The notes under the pieces were generated by a model. That model made no database searches. It worked only from the letters and a program-made list of their open reading frames with translations, and had not been told where the DNA came from. Made by a program: the position numbers and the translations under genes. A stretch of DNA of 10,167 nt, from positions 1 to 10,167 of the forward strand of contig JAGTUY010000504.1 of the NCBI GenBank assembly GCA_018224455.1, given 5' to 3'. Source of the DNA: Desulfosarcina sp. Lineage in GTDB: Bacteria > Desulfobacterota > Desulfobacteria > Desulfobacterales > Desulfosarcinaceae. Position 1 is the stretch's first letter, and every line of letters begins with the position of its first letter. Positions 1 through 7,161 of this stretch are shown in pieces.

Positions 1-1665
1 AAACTTGATCAGGATGCCGTTGGTCAGGATGGCCATGGGATGGTCGGCCATCATGGTCATCTGGAAGCCGATGGTGGCCGCATACAGCAGGGCCGATCCA
101 ATGGTCGGGCCGGAGAAGAACCACCGGCTTTCGCAGTTCTGGATGGTCGCCAGCTGGGCCATCATGCCGTGCACCAGGCTCCTGAACAACAGTTCAGTGG
201 AAAGGGGGATCAAAACCAGCGCAATCGCCCAGGCCGCCACAGGATCGTCGGCAAACATCATTTTTTCGGGCACCAGGATGTCACCGGTAAATCCGCAGAT
301 GACAGCCAAGGGCATAAGGCGCCACCAGTCTTTTCCGGCCGGCAATATCATTCCGAACTGCCAGGGTCGATGCAGGGCAACGATGCCGAGCATAATCAAG
401 GCAAAAAACAAGAGTGCGGTGTGAAATCCGACGACCGGGCTGCGGAATACTTCACCGAGCGCATTTTGGCCGAGCCATCGGGCCGGCTCCCAGTTCTGAG
501 CGGTGGCAATGGCGGCGATGACGATCAGCATTGAAAAAACAGCGCTGGATAAAAACCGTTTCACGTGGCGAATGTCGCTGCGCTTTTCGATGACATCGCG
601 GCAGGCCGAAACAATTTCTCCGGGCAGCAGCCGGGTGCCGAGGTCTCGGGGCGAGCCGCCGATATCTCCGGATCCCCCCCAGCGGCTGACGTTGATGCGA
701 CCCTTGACCGCCGGGTCCATGAAGTTCAAGCGCTGATACACATCCTCCAGGTTGACCGGCATGAACAGGTCCATCTGCCTGAGGGTGTAGTTTTTTTCGC
801 CTCTGCGCAGGGCCACCCATCCCAGTCGGTTGCCGTAGAGCTTGGTCAGGTGGGGTTCCAGCTCGTAGATGCCTAAATCCGAAGCCACTACCACGGCAAT
901 ACGATTGTTGGTCAGCTCGATTCGGGCCAGTTCCTCGACACCCTTGAAATCATCCAGTTCCCCTAATTTGATCAGAAACTGATCCAACTTACGCAGCACT
1001 CCGACGGTATAAGCCAGAAAATCGGTTTTGGACCACTCGCCGGCTTTCTTCAGTTCCAGCTCTTCCATGCGCAGGCGGTCGATGACCCGCATCAGCTTCT
1101 GGAGCAGATCTGCCGGTAAGCCGCAGAGTTCCCGCAGCTCCAGGCCAAGGGCATCGATGATCCCTTCCAGCCTGACCAGCGCGAAAAGGGATCGTCGGTG
1201 GATGGCATCCTGGTTGTTGATCCGTTGATGATTGAGGATGATCCAGATGGCCAGGATGGTGTCAAGGTCCGGTTCGTTGGCAAAAATCTTCCATTCCCGG
1301 TCACGCAAGTCCAGTCCCTTCACACACATGATCAGGGCCTGCTCGCAGGTGGCCAGCGTGAAGGTGCGGACGCAGCCCTCATGATGGTCCAGGTTGTAGA
1401 CTTTCTTATCGTGATCCAGAAAGGGTTCCGCCTGGGCGACACCGTCTAGATAGATGGTTCCCGGAGCGGCTTTGCGTGCCGCCGAGGCGGTGATGGTCAG
1501 GCCCGCCTTGATGATGACCTGCAGGTTGGGAGCTTCAAAGCAGGTCAATGCCCGGTTCGTTCCCACCTCTTTGATCGCATAGCGATCAGGAAAGACGTGC
1601 CTGGTGGTTTCCTGCTCGAAGGGAGCGTTTTCCAGCACAAAGGGCGATTGATCGGTATCTTCCAT
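1..1665 (-). CDS. DHH-like domain fused to degenerate CPBP-like membrane domain (C-terminus cut by window edge)
   Basis: The frame is open for 555 codons from the ATG at 1665 to the left edge, with no stop, so the C-terminus is missing. Residues 1 to about 370 look soluble. Residues 83-95 carry LDHDKKVYNLDHH, followed by C98, R100, C107 and an acidic EPDLD at 131-135; this resembles DHH-type phosphoesterase motifs, but the classical first Asp motif is not evident. A charged helical stretch covers about 160-250. From about 375 hydrophobic segments begin (about 375-390, 416-431, 451-463, 479-489, 522-535). Residues 490-495 read TELLFR, where the CPBP/Abi protease family has EExxxR, so the first Glu is Thr. 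The following segment lacks the His of the family's FxxxH motif. The protein may therefore be an inactive membrane homologue. No better in-frame start lies upstream, and the Shine-Dalgarno sequence is weak. Function unknown; the domain assignments are tentative. Confidence 0.8.
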   Translation of the reverse strand, partial: MEDTDQSPFVLENAPFEQETTRHVFPDRYAIKEVGTNRALTCFEAPNLQVIIKAGLTITASAARKAAPGTIYLDGVAQAEPFLDHDKKVYNLDHHEGCVRTFTLATCEQALIMCVKGLDLRDREWKIFANEPDLDTILAIWIILNHQRINNQDAIHRRSLFALVRLEGIIDALGLELRELCGLPADLLQKLMRVIDRLRMEELELKKAGEWSKTDFLAYTVGVLRKLDQFLIKLGELDDFKGVEELARIELTNNRIAVVVASDLGIYELEPHLTKLYGNRLGWVALRRGEKNYTLRQMDLFMPVNLEDVYQRLNFMDPAVKGRINVSRWGGSGDIGGSPRDLGTRLLPGEIVSACRDVIEKRSDIRHVKRFLSSAVFSMLIVIAAIATAQNWEPARWLGQNALGEVFRSPVVGFHTALLFFALIMLGIVALHRPWQFGMILPAGKDWWRLMPLAVICGFTGDILVPEKMMFADDPVAAWAIALVLIPLSTELLFRSLVHGMMAQLATIQNCESRWFFSGPTIGSALLYAATIGFQMTMMADHPMAILTNGILIKF

Positions 1666-1727
1666 GTATGGACATCATCCTGCACTAAGATAAAGCCAAC
1701 TGGTGCGAGTCGGGACAGCGCTACCCA

Positions 1728-1756
1728 TTCATAACAATCAGCGCCGGGAGGGTCAA
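1728..1756 (-). promoter_or_regulatory. Probable sigma70-type promoter of the DHH/CPBP-like gene
   Basis: On the minus strand, TTGACC (1756-1751) is followed after exactly 17 nt by TATGAA (1733-1728). That is five of six and four of six matches to the -35 and -10 consensus. Transcription would begin near 1720, leaving a leader of about 55 nt before the ATG at 1665. The match is by eye only. It implies that this gene can be transcribed separately from the hut operon upstream of it. Confidence 0.5.
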
Positions 1757-1840
1757 CAGGTTAATGGGTTGCCTCCGCAGCGAACGCTTCTCCCAAAACC
1801 ACTCTTTTTTATTTGATTTTGTTCATGATTACAGATAGAC

Positions 1841-1889
1841 AAATGCAACAGTGGGATTTTTAACTCCGCTGGAAACCATGATTGCATTT
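1841..1889. repeat. Interrupted inverted repeat in the intergenic gap
   Basis: AAATGCAA (1841-1848) is the exact reverse complement of TTGCATTT (1882-1889). Inside it, CAGTGG (1849-1854) can pair with CCGCTG (1866-1871) with one G-T wobble, leaving an 11-nt loop and a one-sided bulge of about 10 nt. No T-run follows on either strand, so it is not a standard terminator. It could be an operator-like site or a structured 3' end of hut operon RNA, or chance. Confidence 0.4.
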
Positions 1890-2034
1890 TTACTCAATGA
1901 AAGCTGATCCGAACCGCTCGGCTGATCACAATCTTTTTTTGCTTAATTGGCGGTGATGACACGAAGGATTGGACGCTGACGGTTTACATGCACATCGACT
2001 GCCGCTGCACGGACCAGCTAGATGTGAAGTGCCT

Positions 2035-2445
2035 TCAACCCATCAGCCAGCGCCCCGCATAAAAACTGCCGGCTGCCACAAGGGTGCACAAAAGGGTCCC
2101 CCAAAGGATGTCCACGACCACCATGGCCAATGGCCAGCCGCTGATGGTGGCCATGTTGGTCAAGTCATAGGTGGCGTAGGTGAAAAAGCCGAACAGGGCA
2201 CCCCATAAGACGGCCCGCCCGATGGACCCTTGGGCCAAGGCCGGTAAAACCGCAACCACAAGAATACCGACGATGTAGATCAGGTAAAAGGCGATGGCCG
2301 CTGTCCAGTTGACCTGGTCGCTGAGAATAAAGCCGATCTGTTTCTTGTAAAAACCGCGGCCCAGGTATCCCAGCCAGACCATGTCGATGAGAAAAAAGAC
2401 GGGGATGGTGAGCAGATAAAGCTTGATATAAAACAGTGCGTTCAT
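2035..2445 (-). CDS. DUF2177 family integral membrane protein
   Basis: This 136-residue protein is mostly membrane-embedded, with four likely helices at about 4-24, 46-68, 76-95 and 105-127. It matches my recollection of the DUF2177 family: a DxxWLG motif in helix 1 (residues 21-26), a YATYDLTNMAT stretch around residues 90-100, and a DILWG motif near 112-116. The family has no established function and normally has about this length. The start ATG overlaps the hutH stop by 4 nt (ATGA), with AAGGTGG as a ribosome-binding site inside the end of hutH, so translation is probably coupled. It is the last gene of the hutU-hutH unit. A role in transport or membrane handling of histidine or urocanate is only a guess from position. 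Confidence 0.88.
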   Translation of the reverse strand: MNALFYIKLYLLTIPVFFLIDMVWLGYLGRGFYKKQIGFILSDQVNWTAAIAFYLIYIVGILVVAVLPALAQGSIGRAVLWGALFGFFTYATYDLTNMATISGWPLAMVVVDILWGTLLCTLVAAGSFYAGRWLMG

Positions 2446-3989
2446 CCCACCACCTTGATCCGTCCCACCGCCGCCTCCACCGCATCGAGAATTTCGCCGG
2501 ATCGCAATACGTTTAGCATGGTTTCAATATCCTTGTACAGCTCCCGGTCCTGAGCCATGTAGGGCACATGACGACGGATCACCCGGTAGGCCTCACGGGT
2601 GCCCTTGCCGGCAACCAATTGGCGCGTTTCGGTGAGCAGGTCATAGGCCTGGGCCGCACAAAGCAGTTCGATGGCGATGACGCTCTCCACGTTGGTGAGA
2701 ATTTCCCGGCTCTGGCGAATGGCAATGGTGCCCATGCTGACATGATCCTCTTTGTTGGCGGAGGTGGGTATGGAGTCCACGCAGGCCGGGTGGGCCAGTA
2801 CCTTGTTTTCCGACACCAGGGCAGCGGCGGCATATTGACCGATCATGAATCCGGAGTTGATCCCTCCATGGTTGATCAGAAAGGCGGGCAGTTCGCTGAG
2901 TTGCGGGTTGACCAGCCGCTCGATGCGCCGCTCGGAAACGCTGCCCAGCTCCGCCAGCCCCATGGAGAGGTAGTCAGCAGCCATGGCCACGGGCTGGCCG
3001 TGGAAATTGCCTCCCAGCCGCACTTCCCCGGTATCCGGGAATATCAGCGGGTTTGTGGTGGTTGAATTGATTTCAATGTCGATGACCCGCCGGGCGTGGG
3101 CGACTGCATCCTTGCTGGCCCCGTGGATCTGGGGCGCGCAGCGCAGCGTGTAGGCGTCTTGAACCCGGGCGCAGCCTTCGTGAGACGTAATGATCTCGCT
3201 GGCTTCGGTCAGTCGCAGCATGTTGTCCGCGGTAACCTGCTGACCCGGATGGGGACGAACCTGGTGGATGCGCGGGTCAAACTCGCCATTGGAGCCCATT
3301 AGGACCTCCAGGGTCATGGCGCAGGCGATGTCCGCCATTTTGGACAGGCGCACCGCGTCGTTGACCACCAGGGCGCCGATGGCGGTCATCACCTGGGTGC
3401 CGTTGATCAGGGCCAGCCCCTCTCCTGCAGCAAGGGCCAGCGGGACCAGATCGATCTGATCCAGTGCCGCAGCGCCCGGAATGCGGTTTCCCCGATAAAA
3501 CGCCTCACCTTTGCCAATGAGCACCAGGCCCAGGTGGGCCGTGGGCGCCAGATCACCACTGGCTCCCACCGAGCCCTTCTCTGGCACCACCGGCGTCACC
3601 CCGTGATTGAGGAAAGCCAGCAGATATCGAATGGTCTCCATACGGCAGCCGGAATAACCCATGCACAGGTCGTGGACCCGAAGGGCCATGATGGCACGGA
3701 CCACCGTCTCGGGCAGCGGGTTGCCTACGCCGGCGGCATGACTCATCAGAATGTTCTCCTGCAGCCGGCGCGTGTCTTTCTCGGAAATGATGACGTTGCA
3801 CAGAGCCCCGAACCCGGTGGTGATGCCATAGATCACCCGCTTTTCCTTCACCCAGCGCTCGATCAGGGCGCTGGTTCTGGCCACCCGGCCTTCTCCGGCC
3901 GCGGACACACCAACCTCCCTGGTTGATCGAGCCACGGTGACCAGGTCGTCAATCGTTAGGTTCTCTTTATCCAGAAGCAATGGTTTCAT
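2442..3989 (-). CDS. hutH: Histidine ammonia-lyase (histidase)
   Basis: HutH removes ammonia from L-histidine to give urocanate, the first step of histidine degradation, in the cytoplasm. The 515 residues match the usual length of about 500-510. The Ala-Ser-Gly triad that cyclises to the MIO prosthetic group is at 143-145, within GSVGASGDLAPTAH. Other active-site positions known from the Pseudomonas putida enzyme are present: Y54, H84, N196, Q277, Y280, R283, F329 and E414. I chose the ATG at 3989 because it forms a 4-nt ATGA overlap with the hutU stop, has a GGGAGA Shine-Dalgarno upstream and begins with a family-like N-terminus. The ATG at 4025 would add 12 atypical residues and overlap hutU by 40 nt. 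Phenylalanine and tyrosine ammonia-lyases share this fold, but the neighbouring urocanase makes histidine the likely substrate. Confidence 0.96.
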   Translation of the reverse strand: MKPLLLDKENLTIDDLVTVARSTREVGVSAAGEGRVARTSALIERWVKEKRVIYGITTGFGALCNVIISEKDTRRLQENILMSHAAGVGNPLPETVVRAIMALRVHDLCMGYSGCRMETIRYLLAFLNHGVTPVVPEKGSVGASGDLAPTAHLGLVLIGKGEAFYRGNRIPGAAALDQIDLVPLALAAGEGLALINGTQVMTAIGALVVNDAVRLSKMADIACAMTLEVLMGSNGEFDPRIHQVRPHPGQQVTADNMLRLTEASEIITSHEGCARVQDAYTLRCAPQIHGASKDAVAHARRVIDIEINSTTTNPLIFPDTGEVRLGGNFHGQPVAMAADYLSMGLAELGSVSERRIERLVNPQLSELPAFLINHGGINSGFMIGQYAAAALVSENKVLAHPACVDSIPTSANKEDHVSMGTIAIRQSREILTNVESVIAIELLCAAQAYDLLTETRQLVAGKGTREAYRVIRRHVPYMAQDRELYKDIETMLNVLRSGEILDAVEAAVGRIKVVG

Positions 3990-6034
3990 GGTCGCTGATC
4001 TTCTCCCTGTTTTTGGGCAAACCACGCATCCACCGCCGCATCCACCGCATCATCGTCGGCCAGAAAGGGGAGTGTTATCTGATCGCCGTTGTCATTCTCC
4101 TGGTTGTAGGCGGCGGCCACACCGATGGCATTGGGATTTCTGGCCCAGCTCCGCCTGGCGACCCCACCCATGACGTCCCAGTTCATGGCCGAATGGATAA
4201 TGCCGTCCACCCGTCGGCTGCCATCTAAAACCAGGCCGAAACCGCCGTTGATGGCCTTGCCGATGCCGGTCCCCCCGCCGTTGTGCAGCGCCACCAGGGA
4301 CATGCCCCGGGCGGCGTTTCCCGCAAAGCAATGGGTGGCCATGTCTGCGGTGACGTTGCTGCCGTCGGTGATGTTGGCGGTCTCCCGGAACGGCGAATCG
4401 GTGCCGCCGGGGTCGTGGTGGTCACGACCCAGCATGATGGGCCCCACTTCTTTATTTCTCACCATGGCATTGAAGGTCAGGGCGATGTGCATGCGTCCCT
4501 GTGCATCCTGGTAGAGAATTCTGGCTTGGCTGCCCACCACCAGCCGGTTCTTGCCGGCATCTCGGATCCACACATAGTTGTCGCGATCCTCGGGACGACG
4601 GTCGGGATCGATGCAGGCCATGGCCGCCCGGTCGGTTTTTTCCAGGTCCTGCGGGTCACCGCTGAGGCAGACCCATCGGAAGGGCCCATAGCCGTAGTCG
4701 AAGATGGGCCCCATGATGTCCTCGAAATAAGAAGGGAATACGAATCCATCCTTCACATCCTTGCCGTTGCGGGCCACATCCGTGACCCCGGCGTCGAAGA
4801 CGGCTTTCAAAAAGGCGTTGCCGTAGTCGAAGAAATAGGTGCCCCGTTGGGAAAGCTTCCGTATGAGTGTTATGTGCGTGTTGAGGCTGGCATCCACCAG
4901 CCGGCGAAACGATTGACGATCCTCGGCCAGCAGACGGGTGCGCTCCTCGAAACTGACACCCTGGGGACAATAGCCGCCGTCGTAGACCACATGGCAAGAG
5001 GTCTGATCCGAGAGCAGATCGACGGGAATGTCATGGTCAACCATATATTGCAGAAGGTCCACCACATTGCCGTGGTAGGCGATAGAGAGAACCCGCTTTT
5101 CTTGCTTTGCCGCAATGGCCGTTTTGAAAACCTCGGCCAGGTCGGCGGAAGCCATGTTCACCCACCCCTGCCGGTGGCGGGTCGCTATGCGTGATCCGTC
5201 CACTTCGGCAATCACGGACACGGCCCGGGCAATCTCGGCGGCCTTGGGCTGGGCGCCGCTCATGCCCCCGAGTCCCGAGGAAACAAAAAGCAGACCGGAC
5301 AGATCCCCGTCGGCCGGGACACCGCACATTTTGCGGCCGGCCCCCAGCAGGGTATTGTAAGTACCGTGGACGATGCCCTGGGGGCCGATATACATCCAGC
5401 CGCCGGCGGTCATTTGCCCGTAGGCGGAAACACCCATCTGGGCGGCGATCTCCCAGTCGTCCGGATTGTCATAAAGCCCCACCATCAAGCCGTTGGTGAT
5501 GATGGTTCGGGGGGTGTTCGGGCCGGAGCGGAACAACCCCAAGGGGTGGCCGGACTGGACCACCAGGGTCTGGTCGTCGGTGAGCGCCTGGAGATATTTT
5601 TTGATCAGCCGAAACTGCATCCAGTTCTGGCAGACGCTGCCGGTCTCACCATAGGTGACCAGTTCGTATGGGTAAAGGGCCACGTCCAAATCCAGGTTAT
5701 TGTCCATCATCAGCTGGAAGGCCCGACCGGCCAGGCAGTTGCCCCGATACTGCCCGATGGGCAGGGCCCGGATCTCACCCTGGGGACGAAAGCGATAGCC
5801 ATAAATGCGCCCGCGGGTTTTCAGCTCCGCCAGAAACTCGGGAATCAGGGCGGCGTGATGCTTGACGGGCACGTAGCGAAGGGCATTTTTCAGGGCCACC
5901 GCGGCCTGGCTCCGGCTGAGCCGTAAACCCCGGTCCGGCGCGCGGCGGATACCGGGGCGGAAATCAGGCATCTGCGGCAAGGGGTCGTCCAGATGAATTT
6001 TCATGGCCTCGGAGGCATCAATATGAGTCGACAT
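3986..6034 (-). CDS. hutU: Urocanate hydratase (urocanase), long form
   Basis: Urocanase adds water to urocanate to give 4-imidazolone-5-propionate, using tightly bound NAD+ as an electrophile. It is the second step of histidine degradation. The 682-residue protein is longer than the 550-560-residue proteobacterial form and resembles the long form that includes animal UROC1 (about 676 residues). Conserved features include the glycine-rich SGLGGMSGAQ at 253-262, a GFRWVC-like FRWVC ending at Cys456 in the region of the family's essential cysteine, and a C-terminal glycine-rich GGGTGIGKAINGGFG at 586-600. The start at 6034 follows an AGGAG Shine-Dalgarno about 5 nt upstream; the ATG at 6076 would add 14 residues without a good ribosome-binding site. 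Its stop overlaps the hutH start (ATGA). It is the first gene of the operon. Confidence 0.96.
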   Translation of the reverse strand: MSTHIDASEAMKIHLDDPLPQMPDFRPGIRRAPDRGLRLSRSQAAVALKNALRYVPVKHHAALIPEFLAELKTRGRIYGYRFRPQGEIRALPIGQYRGNCLAGRAFQLMMDNNLDLDVALYPYELVTYGETGSVCQNWMQFRLIKKYLQALTDDQTLVVQSGHPLGLFRSGPNTPRTIITNGLMVGLYDNPDDWEIAAQMGVSAYGQMTAGGWMYIGPQGIVHGTYNTLLGAGRKMCGVPADGDLSGLLFVSSGLGGMSGAQPKAAEIARAVSVIAEVDGSRIATRHRQGWVNMASADLAEVFKTAIAAKQEKRVLSIAYHGNVVDLLQYMVDHDIPVDLLSDQTSCHVVYDGGYCPQGVSFEERTRLLAEDRQSFRRLVDASLNTHITLIRKLSQRGTYFFDYGNAFLKAVFDAGVTDVARNGKDVKDGFVFPSYFEDIMGPIFDYGYGPFRWVCLSGDPQDLEKTDRAAMACIDPDRRPEDRDNYVWIRDAGKNRLVVGSQARILYQDAQGRMHIALTFNAMVRNKEVGPIMLGRDHHDPGGTDSPFRETANITDGSNVTADMATHCFAGNAARGMSLVALHNGGGTGIGKAINGGFGLVLDGSRRVDGIIHSAMNWDVMGGVARRSWARNPNAIGVAAAYNQENDNGDQITLPFLADDDAVDAAVDAWFAQKQGEDQRP

Positions 6035-6052
6035 GGCAACTCCTCGTTTTAA

Positions 6053-6200
6053 AAGCCGGATAGCTTGCATATACATTTAATAAGTTCACTATACAACAAT
6101 GACACCTTGAGCGCCAGCCCGACCACCGTCCACGTCCAAGTGCCTGTTCATCAAGCAGCAGCGGATCCAGGGCAAAGGCACTTACGTCAAGAAACCCGAT
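6053..6200 (+). pseudogene. Probable frameshifted remnant of a GntR/HutC-family DNA-binding domain
   Basis: Two adjacent plus-strand frames each match one half of a GntR winged helix-turn-helix. In the frame starting at 6053, residues LSASPTTVH (6107-6133) fit the recognition-helix motif LGVSRTTV. In the frame two bases away, QQRIQGKGTYVKKP (6156-6197) fits the wing motif that ends nearly every GntR domain. About 37 nt separate TTV from QGKGT, where an intact domain needs about 48, so a deletion of roughly 11 nt would explain the frame change. There is no effector-binding domain after it; the TPR gene begins at 6267 instead. HutC, the usual hut repressor, is a GntR-family protein often encoded next to hutU, which makes a lost hutC plausible. 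The remnant is short and the call is by eye. Confidence 0.45.
6068..6096 (-). promoter_or_regulatory. Candidate promoter and operator-like site of the hutU-hutH-DUF2177 operon
   Basis: On the minus strand, TTGTAT (6096-6091) and TATATG (6073-6068) are spaced 17 nt apart. An alternative -10, TATAGT, lies at 6093-6088, but has no good -35. The TGTATATGCA at 6075-6066 is a near-palindrome (one mismatched pair) of the sort GntR-type regulators such as HutC bind. This segment is AT-rich within GC-rich surroundings. The choice between the two -10 boxes cannot be made from sequence alone. Confidence 0.4.
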
Positions 6201-6266
6201 TCGGCCGTTGACCCCCTATTTCAATGGTCCGCCGAATGTGGTAGGGGATCAAATCGGAGGTTCTCC

Positions 6267-7118
6267 ATGGTCCAATCCCCAACCGACCAATGCATCGTAC
6301 TGCCTTTTCGAGCCGAGAACAGAAGTTCGTTTGACGGTACCGGCCTGGCCCTTCATTTTCTCCTGGGAAACGTCCTGGCCCTGCACACCGGCCTCGAGGA
6401 AATGTGGTTTGGCTGGCGGGTAAAAAAGATCTTTCCGGAAAAGGCCGCCTTGCAGCGCTATATCCGCGATGCGGCCGACACACTGGATTTGTTTCGGGTC
6501 AGCCGGTCTCAGCAGGTACGCTTGTGGCTCTTCGGCAATTATTCAGACTCATCGGTACGCCTTCACTTTTTCGACGGACAGGCACCGGATGTCCGCCACC
6601 CGCCAGTCGAGCTGCCGGTCTCCATTGACGACGGGCTGATCGCTTTTCGCACCCAATTGATGAAATGGCTGGAATCCACAGGCCGGCCCATGCCGAAAGC
6701 GCAGGTTCAGGCAGCGCTGTGGCCCGAAACCCTCGGCCGTGCAGGTCTGGACGCCGCGGGCCGGGCGCTGGAAGGGTTTTATATCTACTCTGCCTATGGG
6801 GGCGACGGCCCCCTGGATGTATCGCCATTTAAGCAGGCGGTCGCCGAGGCACCGGAATCATTCATTGCCCACGATCTATACGGCTGGGCACTTTACCGCA
6901 ACAAGGACTATACGGGTGCAAAGCGCGCATTTCTCACTGCACTGAGAATTAACCCGGCGGGGACCGGAGCCATGTCCGGTCTGATGTGGTGCGGGGTTTA
7001 CGGCAAGGATCTGGAGGAGGCCATGTTCTGGTCCGGCCGAAAAGCCGACATCTGCCGCCAGGACGTTCAGGCGGCCCGTGAGGACGGGCGACGCCGATAC
7101 GAAAAGGCCAACCCATAA
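6267..7118 (+). CDS. TPR-repeat protein of unknown function
   Basis: The start is well supported: GGAGG lies 6 nt before the ATG. The 283-residue product has no signal peptide or membrane segment and is probably cytoplasmic. The C-terminal third contains a good tetratricopeptide repeat at about 197-230 (ESFIAHDLYGWALYR, then AKRAFLTALRINP). Weaker TPR-like helices lie at about 165-196 and 231-264, so this part probably binds another protein. The N-terminal 130 residues begin IVLPFRAENRS and resemble the TolB-N/FlgO-like start seen in some TPR proteins coupled to signalling domains, but no output or catalytic domain is present. I do not recognise the family. It is transcribed divergently from hutU and converges on the GNAT gene with a 28-nt gap. 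Confidence 0.85.
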   Translation: MVQSPTDQCIVLPFRAENRSSFDGTGLALHFLLGNVLALHTGLEEMWFGWRVKKIFPEKAALQRYIRDAADTLDLFRVSRSQQVRLWLFGNYSDSSVRLHFFDGQAPDVRHPPVELPVSIDDGLIAFRTQLMKWLESTGRPMPKAQVQAALWPETLGRAGLDAAGRALEGFYIYSAYGGDGPLDVSPFKQAVAEAPESFIAHDLYGWALYRNKDYTGAKRAFLTALRINPAGTGAMSGLMWCGVYGKDLEEAMFWSGRKADICRQDVQAAREDGRRRYEKANP

Positions 7119-7161
7119 GGATGCCGTCGCCGATGGACAACAGGCATCAAAGCGCCTTTTC
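7101..7161. terminator. Possible bidirectional terminator between convergent genes
   Basis: GAAAAGGC (7101-7108) is the exact reverse complement of GCCTTTTC (7154-7161), and a nested pair GATGCC (7120-7125) and GGCATC (7143-7148) lies inside. Short T-runs end the stem on both strands. It spans the 28-nt gap between the TPR gene and the GNAT gene and overlaps both coding ends. The internal gaps are uneven (11 and 5 nt) and the loop is 17 nt, so stability is uncertain. Confidence 0.3.

Larger units (their letters stand above)
1666..2034. other. Non-coding gap between the DUF2177 gene and the DHH/CPBP-like gene
   Basis: No credible gene lies here on either strand. The segment is clearly more AT-rich than its neighbours, with poly-T runs near 1804-1810 and 1933-1940 on the plus strand. 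It holds the promoter at 1728-1756 and an interrupted inverted repeat at 1841-1889. GCTGATC occurs twice as a direct repeat flanking a small palindrome near 1903-1926. I found no hairpin followed by a T-run on the minus strand, so there is no obvious intrinsic terminator for the hut operon. Confidence 0.6.
6035..6266. other. Divergent intergenic region between hutU and the TPR gene
   Basis: This 232-bp segment holds the hutU ribosome-binding site (around 6040-6045), the candidate hut promoter and the GntR-like remnant. It also contains an 8-bp inverted repeat, AAGTGCCT (6138-6145) and AGGCACTT (6176-6183), around a 30-nt spacer. A TTGACC at 6208-6213 faces the TPR gene but has no acceptable -10 at 16-18 nt, so I do not call a promoter for that gene. 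Confidence 0.55.

Noticed and set aside
5..876. Plus-strand open frames of 77 to 164 codons, and a minus-strand frame at 452-820
   Set aside because: These are shadows of the uninterrupted 555-codon minus frame that runs to the left edge and has coherent membrane segments.
1969..2208. Plus-strand open frame of 79 codons across the end of the DUF2177 gene
   Set aside because: It is mostly antisense to DUF2177 and has no homology-like features or ribosome-binding site.
2568..3926. Plus-strand open frames (165 and 130 codons) opposite hutH
   Set aside because: Both are mirror frames of hutH, whose active-site residues are all in place on the minus strand.
4283..5194. Long plus-strand open frame (303 codons) opposite hutU
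   Set aside because: It lies wholly antisense to the conserved hutU reading frame, and its translation has no recognisable motif. Long antisense frames are common in GC-rich genes.
5366..5926. Plus-strand open frame of 186 codons opposite the start of hutU
   Set aside because: Antisense to hutU, low-complexity translation and no ribosome-binding site of note.
6208..6240. TTGACC as a -35 box for the TPR gene
   Set aside because: No acceptable -10 hexamer lies 16-18 nt downstream.
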